This document shows positions 46,183 through 56,490 of a stretch of DNA of 64,000 nt, piece after piece. Source of the stretch: Euphorbia lathyris (Eukaryota; Streptophyta; Magnoliopsida; Malpighiales; Euphorbiaceae); contig NC_088916.1 of NCBI RefSeq assembly GCF_963576675.1, positions 3,611,001 through 3,675,000 of the forward strand, in the 5' to 3' direction. Below the pieces are notes generated by a model, which had not been told where the DNA came from, did no database searches, and saw only the letters and a list, made by a program, of their open reading frames with translations. Both the position numbers and the translations under genes were made by a program. Within the stretch, counting starts at the first letter, position 1; every line of letters starts with the position of its first letter.

Positions 46183-46548
46183 GGGTAAATAATTTATTAG
46201 TCCCCTATTTTTTACCTAACACACTATTTAGTCTCCCTATTTTGAAAAACACATTATAAGTTTTGCCAATATTAACCCTTTGGTCATTTTGTGTAGTTTT
46301 TTTAGACTTGTAACCGTTATATTTGGTATAAACAAACATATATAAAATAACAGAGTAACATGGTCATTTTGTATTGTGTTGTGGCTGTCCTAAAAGCTAA
46401 AATATGTTCGGTTAAAAATCTAGAAAATAGATAAAAGGACCAAAGGGTTAATATTGACAAAAGACATGGATCTTAAAATGTGTTTTTCAAAAAAAGGGTC
46501 TAAACACTGTATCAGGTAAAAATTATGGGACTGATAAATTATTTACCC
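46183..46548. mobile_element. MITE-5 in ATT repeat
   Basis: A 366-bp foldback, ends GGGTAAATAATTTATTAGTC and GACTGATAAATTATTTACCC (one mismatch), flanked by TTA/ATT repeats. Confidence 0.85.
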
Positions 46549-46572
46549 TTATTATTATTGTTATTATTATTA

Positions 46573-47003
46573 TGATGATCCGTGAAACCAAACTGGGCCG
46601 AATCATAAACACGGGCCCAACCTATACTTAGGCCCATGGTTCAAGATCAAACGGGCTCCGAATAAAGGAAGCGGGTAAAACGAGTAACCGCTCCGAAATC
46701 CTAAACGGAGCATTAAACCTCCCACTCAAAACAAACGAGACCACGTTTGTAGCCACGTAAGGGACGTGGCCTGGAAAGAGTAACCGCCCCCGGCGGTTAC
46801 CTAGGAACACTTATAAAAAGGACATAGAAGCAAATGGGAAGGTACATTTTTCACATCTTTTCCCCACAATACCAGTATCAATTTACCAACCTTCCCATAA
46901 AACTGACTTGATCGTCGGAGAGTTTTCCCGGAGATCCTGTCTCCGGTTCTGTTTTGCAGGTAACCGCGGCGAAGATCATCAAATCGAATCTAGCAAGTTA
47001 TCA
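46573..47003 (+). repeat. Element D 5' LTR
   Basis: TGATGATCCG...GTTATCA. TATA-like CTTATAAAAAGG at 46810-46821 is preceded by the palindrome GTAACCGCC-CCC-GGCGGTTAC (46780-46800). TTGATCGTCGGAG at about 46909 is shared with element C. A candidate primer site beginning TGGTGCGG follows the LTR at 47005, but its tRNA is not recognised. Confidence 0.95.
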
Positions 47004-47061
47004 TTGGTGCGGTGAAGGTGGACCTTTTTTACCAACATTTGGTTAAAGGTACCCTAAGAAC

Positions 47062-48549
47062 ATGTCAGAACCATCACGAACGGCCGGAGTTACAACCAGA
47101 TCAGCTAGTACGAACTCAAGAGGTCCACGGCAGCCTGCGAGTACACAGCCTGTGGTACCCAGCTCGTCGAATCCTTCAGGGCAGTTGAGTCCCTTATTGG
47201 AGGTCCAAGTGCAAACTGAGATGGAGATGTCTAATAGCGATTTTGTACAAATGGCAGGACAGGTCTTGGCTTCGAATATGAGCCAAGCGGCTGGGGATCG
47301 AATGATTAGTTTGTTAACTGCAATCGCTGAACACAATACCGCCGTAACGGCTGCCCCTCAAGAACCTGTTGTCATCTCCACACAACCACCAACTATTCCT
47401 GCCATATCTCCGCTTCCACAGCCATCTCGAGAGCCAAATTGGATGAGTCAGAGTAGTCGCATGACACCACATAGCCATCCAGACCACTACTCACACCAAG
47501 ATCCTATTATGACGATCCATCCGACCTGGCAGTCATCCCAACCAATGCCAGGAATGCAAGGAATTCTTCCGCTACGACAAACGGAACCCTTTGACCACGG
47601 AAATTCAGGGTTGATGACGTCTAGAGGGAATATGTCTGGGCGGGAGCATACTTGGAACTTTGATCCTATAACTGGACAGCGGTTAGCCCCACGGCGAGAA
47701 CAAGTGACGACACGGTATGGCGGGTGGACGTCACCCAGAATTCATCAGCAACGGATGGAAGAAGTTCGGCGGGAACCCAATACTGAATTGGAAGATCAAC
47801 TGCGAAGCATGATGGAGCGGATGGGATACACACCTAGGGCAAGAGCAGCGGTGCAGAGTGATTCGCCTTTTGCCCCATCATTGCGAGAATTTATTCCAGA
47901 TCACAGAATAAAAGCACCGGCGATACCTAAATATTATGGGGATCCAAATTCTGACCCTGAGGCGCATGTCAGAAACTATAGAGAGTTGATGGATGTTGCA
48001 GGAGCAAGCGAAAGCATAATTTGTCGATTGTTCTCGACCACTTTGGGAGGAGCAGCACTCGATTGGTTTCGGTCCCTACCAACTGAATCTATTCACAACT
48101 GGAATCAATACAGTCGTGATTTCTGTGCAAAGTTTGTGGGCTGTAAAGCAGCGGATGTGACGGATAGGCAGCTGAAGGAGATCAAACAGAGAAACTATAA
48201 TTCCCTAAGGGAATTTGTAGTCGCATTCAATGATATTCTGGTGCGGTTACAGAACCCAGATATCGTGAGCATTCGCAACATCATGGCGGATGGAACCACA
48301 AATTGGAGCATGCGGGAGGAAATCATCCGCAATAAACCACGCACAGTGGCTGAACTCATGAAGATAGCAAAAGAATTCATGGAAGTGGACGATGTTAACA
48401 GGGAGCATAGGGCTCAAACCCGGCGAGAAAGAGATGCGGCTAGATCCACCTCGGACAATCGCCGCCATCAAGGCCAAGCATATTCTAAGGGTAATCTGGT
48501 TCGAAAAAGCGATCGTTCCTTTAAAGGGGGGGATATCAAACACCATTGA
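47062..48549 (+). CDS. Element D gag (frame ends at a G-run shift)
   Basis: This is a 495-residue frame. A low-complexity Ser/Pro/Gln N-terminal half is followed by the gag domain (about residues 290-455: Y-Y-G-D-P-N-S-D-P-E-A-H, L-D-W-F-R-S-L-P, F-C-A-K-F). The natural C-terminus, with a zinc-knuckle-like C-R-F-H ... H-D-T-N-D-C, lies in the next frame from about 48550. The switch is at a G7 run (48526-48532), where one more G would restore the frame. The listed stop at 48547-48549 is therefore an artefact of an indel. Confidence 0.85.
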   Translation: MSEPSRTAGVTTRSASTNSRGPRQPASTQPVVPSSSNPSGQLSPLLEVQVQTEMEMSNSDFVQMAGQVLASNMSQAAGDRMISLLTAIAEHNTAVTAAPQEPVVISTQPPTIPAISPLPQPSREPNWMSQSSRMTPHSHPDHYSHQDPIMTIHPTWQSSQPMPGMQGILPLRQTEPFDHGNSGLMTSRGNMSGREHTWNFDPITGQRLAPRREQVTTRYGGWTSPRIHQQRMEEVRREPNTELEDQLRSMMERMGYTPRARAAVQSDSPFAPSLREFIPDHRIKAPAIPKYYGDPNSDPEAHVRNYRELMDVAGASESIICRLFSTTLGGAALDWFRSLPTESIHNWNQYSRDFCAKFVGCKAADVTDRQLKEIKQRNYNSLREFVVAFNDILVRLQNPDIVSIRNIMADGTTNWSMREEIIRNKPRTVAELMKIAKEFMEVDDVNREHRAQTRRERDAARSTSDNRRHQGQAYSKGNLVRKSDRSFKGGDIKHH

Positions 48550-51500
48550 ACACGACTCGTCATGAGGTGTTACTTTGGATTGAGAAAAACCCTCTGAAAA
48601 AGGATGTGCAGTTTCCTGAGGCGAAAGGTCGAACCAATTTGGGGCGATATCCTAACAAATATTGCAGGTTCCACAGATTGAACGACCATGACACGAACGA
48701 TTGCTATGAATTGAAGAGGGAGATTGAAAAGCTGATTGAGAGGGGCAAACTGAGTCAATTCATTAGAAAAGAAACGATCGATGAGAAAGCAACGCTCCCG
48801 CATGAGGTAGAAGCAAGGCCAGAAAAAAAGCAGAAAAAAGGGGTGATTAACGTGATAGCAGGCGGGATCTATGAGCCTCCAACAAAAAGGGCTCGCCGTG
48901 AACAGCGAAAAAGCAACACGCGTAGGGGGGATGCCCTCAATTACTCATTTGCGCGAATCACGGAGCCGCATGCGGATGCTTTGGTGATTACGATGGCCAT
49001 TGAAGGATGGGACGTTAAGCGGGTCCTTATTGATACAGGCAGTTCTTGCAATGTCATTACTCGAACTACATTCAACAAGTTGGGAATTAACGACGAGCGA
49101 GTGGAACATACGTTCATGGATGTAACTGGTTTTGGAGGTCAATCATCTCAAACAAGTGGACAGGTGGTGTTGGAGACAGAAATGGGCGACAAGAATCTAA
49201 AATGGCGAGGTGATCTAGAATTCGCAATTGTTGATCTCCCATTGGCCTACAACATAATTCTGGGGCGTCCGTTCCTGTCGGAAACGGAGTCGCTCATCTC
49301 AATGAAGCATTTGACATTGCATTTGCCAACACACCAAGGGCGAGTCATTGTTGAAGGGGATCAATTTATATCTCAACAAGCTTATACATTGTCACTTGAA
49401 CCGAAGCCAGATGGAGAGGATAAAGTTGATGAGAAGTTGCCGGCTGAAGCGTTAGGAGAAACAGAACTATTCGCCATCTCAAATGATAAGAACGTACGGA
49501 TAGCGACAGGACTTCCAGAAGAAACGAAGAAAGCCATTACCGAGGTGTTGATCCAATGCGAGTCGGCATTCGCCGCTCCGAATGAAGTGCTGAAGGGGAT
49601 AAGTCCAGATATAGCAACCCATTGTTTGAATGTGGACAAAGGTGCAACCCCAGTGCGACAGAAAAAGAGAGGACATGCTCCAGAACGGCAGAAGGCGATT
49701 GAAAAAGCAGTGGCGGATTTGCTAGAATCAGATGCAATTCGAGAAGTCACCTATCCGGAGTGGCTAGCCAATGTGGTGCTAGTCAAAAAGCCAAATGGAA
49801 CGTACAGAATGTGCGTCGACTTCAAAGATCTGAATAAAGCTTGTCCGAAGGATATGTATCCGCTACTTAACATTGATATATTGGTAGATGGGACTGCGGG
49901 ATTTGAAGCTTTATCGTTCACCGACGTGAAATCCAGTTACCACCAAATACCAATGGAGAAGGCGGATGAGATCAAGACGTCGTTTATAACTCATCATGCG
50001 ACTTATTGCTTCAAGGTGATGCCCTTTGGACTGAAAAATATGGGAGCAACATATCAACGGATGATGAACAAGATATTTTCAGACAAATCAGGCGAGAACT
50101 TCTCGATTTATGTAGATGACATGATCATTAAAAGCAAGAAGATGCAGGACCACCCGCAGGATATTAAAGAAATCCTGGAAGTACTGATCAAATATGGCCT
50201 CAAATTGAACCCAGAGAAATGCACGTTTGGAGCAAGAGCAGGAAAGTTCCTGGGTTTCATTGTTAGCGGCAAAGGAGTTGAGGCGAATCCTGAGAAGGTT
50301 AAAGCAGTGATGGAGATGAAGACACCGAGGAACATAAGAGAAGTATAGAGACTGAACGGGCGATTGGTGGCATTAGGGCGATTCATATCATGCTCAGCTA
50401 GGAGATGTCTACCTTTCTACAATGCCATCAAAAAATCTAAGTCCTTTGAATGGACGCCGGATTGTCAAGAAGCATTTGAGGGGATAAAGCGATTGCTATG
50501 CTATCCGCCCTTGATGAGCAGGCCAGAGGATGGAGAAGATTTATTTCTTTACGTATCCGTCACCAGTATGGCGATATGCACGGTGATGGTGCGGGAAGAA
50601 GAGGGGCAATAATATCCAGTGTACTATGTGAGCAAAGTCTTGAAAGACGCAGAACTTCGGTATTCAAGGTTAGACAAAATGGCCCTCGCGGTGATAACCA
50701 CGGCGACTAGGTTAAAGCCATACTTTCAGGCGCATACTATCATTGTGAGAACTGGAATTCCAATGCGAAAGGTACTACAGAAACCTGATGCATCCGGCCG
50801 ATTAATGGAGTGGTCAATTCGGTTGGGAGAGTTCGATATTCGCTACGAAAGAAGACCAGCTCTAACAAGTCAAGTACTTGCCGATTTCGTGAATGAGTTC
50901 ACGTGGGATGAAGACGAATGTCCAAAAGCACAAAAAGAAGAATGGAGTATGTTCACAGATGGGGCATTGTCCACAGATGGAGCTGGATTAGGAGTCGTCA
51001 TTAAGGTACCGGATGTTATTCGCCTGTACTATGCCGCAAAGTTAACATTCGAAACTACCAATAATGCCGCGGAGTATGAAGCAATGATATGCGGATTGAA
51101 GTTGCTTAATGAACTTACGCCAGAAAGAGTGGTCATCTACAGCGATTCTAAACTCATGATAAATCAGATCACAAAAAATTATCTGGTGAAACAGGAGGAT
51201 CTGGTCAAGTACCATCAGGTGGTCGGCAGACTGACGCAGGAGTTAACAAACAAGGGAGTCGTCTGGGAAATGGTGCATGTTCCGAGAGGCCAGAACACAA
51301 AGGCTGACGAGTTGGCAAAAGCAGCAGCGAGTAGAGAACCATGGAGTCAAAAAGCATGCAATTTGGAAATAAGGTCAGCACCAGCATTCAAAGTCGATCA
51401 GATTATGGTCATCGAAGAGCTGGAAGATGATGAAGATTGGCGGATGCCCATCCGCCAATATCTGGAACATGGAGATTTGCCGGTTGATAAAAGCTTAGCC

Positions 51501-52679
51501 AGAAAACTAATCGGGCAGTCAGCGAGATACTCAATTCGAGATGGAACTTTATACCGGAAATCATATACATGTCCATGGTTGAAATGTATTAGCCGCAATG
51601 AAGGAGACTATGTACTGCGAGAACTCCATGAAGGAATTTGTGGCACACATGAAGCATCCGCGGCATTGGCAAGAAAAGTCAAGTTGATGGGATACTATTG
51701 GCCAAAGGTGGTTGAGGATTCCCAAAAGATGGTAGCGGAATGTCACAGCTGTCAAATCCATGAGAATGAAAAGCATGTTCCCGGAGCCGAACAAGTCACT
51801 ATAATGACGACGTGGCCATTCGCAACATGGGGGATCGATATAGTGGGCCCGTTCCCAGAAACGACAAAGAAAAGGAAGTACTTGATAGTCGCAGTCGACC
51901 ACTTCAGCAAATGGGTAGAAGCGGAGGCAGTAACCGCTCAAACACCTGAGCGAATGATCGAGTTCTTACGAGAGAACATTATCATGCGGTTTGGAATCCC
52001 ACAAACGCTTATAACTGATAATGGCACCCAGTTCAACTGTGTAAAATTCAAAGCATATTGCGAAAGCATGGGGATCAGAAATCATTTTTCTTTTGTAAAT
52101 CATCCCCAATCGAATGGTATGACAGAGGTTACCAACAGGGCCATGATTCAGGGAATCAAGAAGCGGCTAGGCGATAAAAAAACATGTTGGGCGGATGAGA
52201 TACCTCATATGCTATGGGCATACAGAACTTCTGTAAAGGCAGCAACAGGCGAAACACCTTTCTCGCTGGTTTATGGAGCTGAAGCAGTCCTGCCTGTTGA
52301 AATCAAATCGCCTACAGATCGGATAATTTATTATTATGACACCCAAAATCCTATCAACATTAGAGATGCATTGGATTCTGTAGAAGAACGAAGAGAAAAA
52401 GCTTACATGCAAATGGCAGTATACCGCAATAGAATCAAGAAGTATCATGACAGAAGGGTGCGAAAGGTGATAATCAACGAGAGCGACTTGGTCTTGAAAA
52501 AAGCGGATAAAATACAATCCAGAGAAGGCAAAGGCAAATTAGGCGTCAACTGGCTCGGGCCTTATAGGGTATCCAAGAAGCTGGGACCATCGACTTTTGA
52601 ACTAGAAGAAATGAGCGGAAAAAAGCTCCCGCGCACCTGGAATCTAGAGAATCTACGCCTATATAAACAGGCCGAGTAG
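48525..52679 (+). pseudogene. Element D pol (protease, RT, RNase H, second RNase H, integrase), broken
   Basis: It begins with the tail of gag (C-R-F-H knuckle). Protease has I-D-T-G-S-S. RT has Y-V-D-D-M. A degenerate first RNase H lies at about 50450-50850 and lacks clear catalytic acids. A second, archaeal-type RNase H follows (F-T-D-G-A, N-A-A-E-Y-E-A, Y-S-D-S, T-K-A-D-E-L-A), the Tat hallmark. Integrase has an H-H-C-C finger (H-E-G-I-C-G-T-H ... C-H-S-C) and a D-D-E core (G-I-D-I-V-G, T-D-N-G-T-Q-F, G-M-T-E). In-frame TAG at 50346-50348 and TAA at 50610-50612 sit at CAG and CAA positions. Otherwise the frame is open to 52679. Confidence 0.93.
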
Positions 52680-53218
52680 TTCAGGGAAATGACGAGTACT
52701 CTTTTTCCTTTTATGAGTTTTTCCCACTGGGTTTTCTGATAAAAGGTTTTAATGAGGCTTTGATCCCGCACAGTTTGTATACCCATGTAACAAGAAGTCT
52801 TTTTTCTTTATCAATAAAGATATTCAATTGTTGCATCATTCGCAAAACCTTATGTTTAATCTTAAACACACATAAATGTGTTGCCTATTAAAGAAAGGCG
52901 GATGCATGATTACGCATCATTCGCAAAACCTTATGATTATTTTTGAAAGAAAAATTATAAGGCATAAAATTAAGCGAATAAACGAGTACTCAAAAAATTG
53001 CGAAAAGGGTCTGGCCACCCTAATGAAAACAAAACTAACTACGAAAAATCACAAGTATGAAGTCGGCAAGAGGCAAGGGTCACATACGAAAATAACCGGC
53101 ATTAAAGCGACGAAGGATAAAACAACAATTGCACATATATGAAAAGCGGAGGCAAGGTCGCTCGGTTGATATATATGCTGGCAGTTTGTTACATACAACA
53201 GTTCGGATATAAATAAAA
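52680..53218. other. Spacer between element D pol and antisense gene
   Basis: No coding sequence is seen. CATTCGCAAAACCTTATG occurs twice (about 52838 and 52918). It should hold the 3' ends of both the antisense gene and any short pol transcript. Confidence 0.5.
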
Positions 53219-55538
53219 TTATACTACAGTTTCTTCTCCTTCGCCTCTATTGCCCCCTTCGCCTTCATCGGCTCCTTCATCTTCTCCCGTGGGATGATCT
53301 GCTTCAAGCGAATCCCTAACAATCAAATCAGTAACCGCATCAGAGCGAGAAACATCTTGTTCAACGTGGGAAACATCTTGTGGTGCCCCTCCTTCTATGT
53401 TCTGATTTGGGATCTCACAGCTAATTGGAGAATCATGAAAACTCTTCCAATCCAGGAGAAGTACCTCATCCATATCAGCATCCTCGGCCTCCAACTTGTC
53501 CCATTTCTCAGCTAAATCCTTTTCAGGAATGGGAACCTTGGGGCGATTAAGTACATGATCTGGATGTCCATGCTCATAAGCCGCATGAATCCGCTCTCCA
53601 TACCAATAGATGCGAGCACCATCTTCAGCTGTGATCTCCTCGGCCCTCCTCTTTTGCATCTCCAAGGCTTCCTTGGACGAATTCAGATCATCAATGACTT
53701 TCTGAAGCTCATCGGACTTAGCCTAGAGGGATTTGAGAGCTTCCTCCTTCTCGCTCATAGCCTTCTGACAAGCACCTTCAAGGACCTTTACTTTGCCTTG
53801 GACATCATCAAAAAGCGACTTCTGAGTCGCCAATTCATTACCAAGGCTTTCCAACTCTCTAGCTCGTTCAGCATCCCTGCAGAGAGCACCCTCCGCGAAA
53901 TTGATAATCTGCATATAAGACGATACGCGAATAAAAAGAGCGAATAAAGACATGCGTTTGAAGGATAGAACATAAGTGGAAAGCAATATACCTCTATAGC
54001 TCGCTTCTCAATCCCCTCCATGGCAGTCGGAAGCGGCACCTGTTCGCGCACACGAGAAGCGAAGGGAAGTCGCCCAAGGACATTGCATATGGAAGAAACA
54101 ATGTCCCTACAGGAAAAGCTCACGGCTTTACCAAAGGTTCTGGTCCACCATCCGCTGATATCAGGAATCGGCTATGGATACACAAGGAGAAGGGTCAGGA
54201 GAACAGCGAAAACTGACAAGAGAAAATAAATAACGCAAGAAGAGCGAATAAATTATGATACCTCATGAAATGGGGGACCACCCTTGGCTTTGGATGGAGT
54301 GGACGTAGATGTACCACCGATAGTCAGGGATACGGAGGTATTCTTCTTCCTAGGGCGAGAAGACTCCACATCCACATTACTCTTCCGCTTCCTATTTAAG
54401 GGAAGCTCCTCAGAAACAGAAGCGGGCCCTGTGAAACAGAAGCAATTGGGGGGGAAGCCGCCTCAACAGAAGGAGTCGCCCCCACAGGAGAATTCGCCCC
54501 TGCAACAGAAGTTATTCCCGCCATCCGCTTCTTCCTTCTCGCCAGGGCTTTCGCTTCCCGATCTGCAGCGAGTTGAGATAAAGGATCACCCCTACAAAGG
54601 GTTAAAAGAAATCATCAACTTGGAAATAAGTTAATAGTACCTTGTACAAAAACGCGATAAGGGATATAGACAACACGATCTCCCTCGCGGTAGGCAATCG
54701 CTACTCGGCTTCTTAGCATATGGAATGCCTGATCATATGTCCATACAAAAGGAGGAGTGCTCTTCAAGAACTTTATAATATCGGATTCGTCCTTGCTGGG
54801 GTAACCAAAGTTCAAACTCTTTACATTGGGTCGGCCCCAGCAGCGAAGAAAGTTTGGATTCCCTTCATGGAACTTAATGAAGAAATAGGACTTATCCCAC
54901 TCGCGGATTTTGTTCGACTTCTCATCAAAGCCGTAGTAACCGCTCTGTCGGATGAAAGTAAAGTACTCCCCCGAACTCTTGAAATGATGAAGCTTAGAGA
55001 AAATCTTGAGCGAGAGGGGAACCTCCAGACAATCCGCGAAAAATTTATCCAAGGTTAAGTCGGCCCATCCGTTGGGATGCAGTTGTCCGGGTGCGATTCC
55101 ATAACCACCAAGGATGGAAGCAATCTCATCCGCCAGCGGATACATGAAACCGCAGATAATCTGGGCGACAAAAATGGTGAAATACCCCTTTGGGTAGTCG
55201 CCCGGCCCTCTATTCTCCCCGGGAATGATGGTTTCCAGACCTTGGAGCCAAGGATACTGCTCCCGCAAGTCATCGATCGTCTCGCGGCAAACTAGGCTTC
55301 CCAACCTGTCCTTTTTTGGTAATAAACGGGGAGTTGGGACAGGTGGTGGAATCAACTTCTTAGGGTCAAAACCTAGACCCTCATCAGTTGTATTCGCCAG
55401 ATGAAGAAAATCGGCGGGATGGGAATCAGACTAAGGAGAGCTGGTTGAAACTTCATCAACCATCTCATCAACCTCATGAGACACCTCGCGAACGTAATTT
55501 TTGTCGAACGGTGCGAAATCGAGGTCAGGGTTCGACAT
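53219..55538 (-). pseudogene. Element D antisense spliced gene (aORF), damaged
   Basis: It starts at the ATG at 55536-55538. Proposed exons are 55538-54641, 54562-54262, 54171-53992 and 53908-53219, with GT-AG introns of 78, 90 and 83 nt. Exon 1 has P-G-Q-L-H-P-N-G-W followed by an aromatic-rich domain. Exon 2 is basic (R-R-K-K-R, N-R-K-R-K) and could hold a nuclear signal. Exon 4 is a coiled coil with a very acidic C-terminus. Damage: TAG at 55431-55433 and 53723-53725 (both at CAG positions) and a one-base shift near 54430. Homologous in plan to 17784-22447. The function is unknown; expression antisense to the 3' end of the genomic RNA could regulate it, but that is inference. Confidence 0.75.
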
Positions 55539-55769
55539 ATTAACGAAGAAAGACGAGCAGAAATAAGAAAAGGGTCGAACGAGTTACAAGTTGCGGAAAG
55601 GAACACTTACATGTGAAAGAGAACACAGAGAAGAACGAACGCTAAAGGGTTGACGCCGGAGAAGAAATGACGGAGAATGAAAGAACCACTTTCGAATTTT
55701 GAATATCCAGACGAAGACAAAGAGTCCCCTATAACATATGAAAAGACCCTAAAGGGCTCTTGCCAAACT

Positions 55770-55783
55770 AAGGGGGAGGCATG
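55770..55783 (+). other. Element D polypurine tract
   Basis: AAGGGGGAGGCATG lies directly before the 3' LTR. Confidence 0.75.
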
Positions 55784-56214
55784 TGATGATCCGTGAAACC
55801 AAACCTGGCCGAATCATAAACACGGGCCCAACCTATACTTAGGCCCATGGTTCAAGATCAAACGGGCTCCGAATAAAGGAAGCGGGTAAAACGAGTAACC
55901 GCTCCGAAATCCTAAACGGAGCATTAAACCTCCCACTCAAAACAAACGAGACCACGTTTGTAGCCACGTAAGGGACGTGGCCTGGAAAGAGTAACCGCCC
56001 CCGGCGGTTACCTAGGAACACTTATAAAAAGGACATAGAAGCAAATGGGAAGGTACATTTTTCACATCTTTTCCCCACAATACTAGTATCAATTTACCAA
56101 CCTTCCCATAAAACTGACTTGATCGTCGGAGAGTTTTCCCGGAGATCCTTTCTCCGGTTCTGTTTTGCAGGTAACCGCGGCGAAGATCATCAAATCGAAT
56201 CTAGCAAGTTATCA
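55784..56214 (+). repeat. Element D 3' LTR
   Basis: 431 bp; mismatches to the 5' LTR are two adjacent bases near the start (CCTGG for CTGGG), ACTAG for ACCAG and CTTTC for CTGTC. The palindrome is at 55991-56011. Confidence 0.95.
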
Positions 56215-56220
56215 TATTAT

Positions 56221-56490
56221 TATTCAGTTCACTGGTTATTCTTCGGATCCTGATTGAGCAAATGTTGCGACACAAATTGGGTTTTCATGTTCCGGGTTCG
56301 ATTATTTGGTTTGACAATCCGAGTGCCACGTATCGATTTGTCATGCTTGCAGTAAACTCTTGAGATTATTTTGATTTTGTTTGCGACCATATTTCTTGTC
56401 GATGATTACATATGCGTTTTATATGTCCGTCCAATTAGTTAGTTGATGTTCTCACTAAAGGATGTTTGGTTGCTCATTTCATCTAAAAAA
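56221..56490 (+). pseudogene. Copia RNase H relic
   Basis: A degenerate Ty1/copia RNase H C-terminus. Fragments in shifting frames read W-F-D-N-P-S-A-T-Y, D-F-V-C-D-H-I and L-V-D-V-L-T-K-G, matching the usual D-N-x-S-A-x, D-x-H-F-V-R and A-D-x-L-T-K-G blocks, with several stops. It abuts the right side of element D. Confidence 0.65.

Larger units (their letters stand above)
46573..56214 (+). mobile_element. Element D: young Tat-lineage gypsy retrotransposon
   Basis: The element is complete, with two 431-bp LTRs differing at four positions and a TATTA target duplication (46568-46572 and 56215-56219). Order: 5' LTR, gag, pol with a second RNase H, a spliced antisense gene, polypurine tract, 3' LTR. 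The extra RNase H and the antisense gene mark it as Tat lineage. It is inserted in an ATT repeat. Despite its youth it has a gag frameshift, two pol stops, and two stops plus a shift in the antisense gene, so it is non-autonomous now. Confidence 0.95.

Noticed and set aside
54592..54640. 49-nt first intron of the element D antisense gene
   Set aside because: Too short for a plant intron and breaks the frame; using CTGCAG at 54563-54568 gives 78 nt and keeps it.
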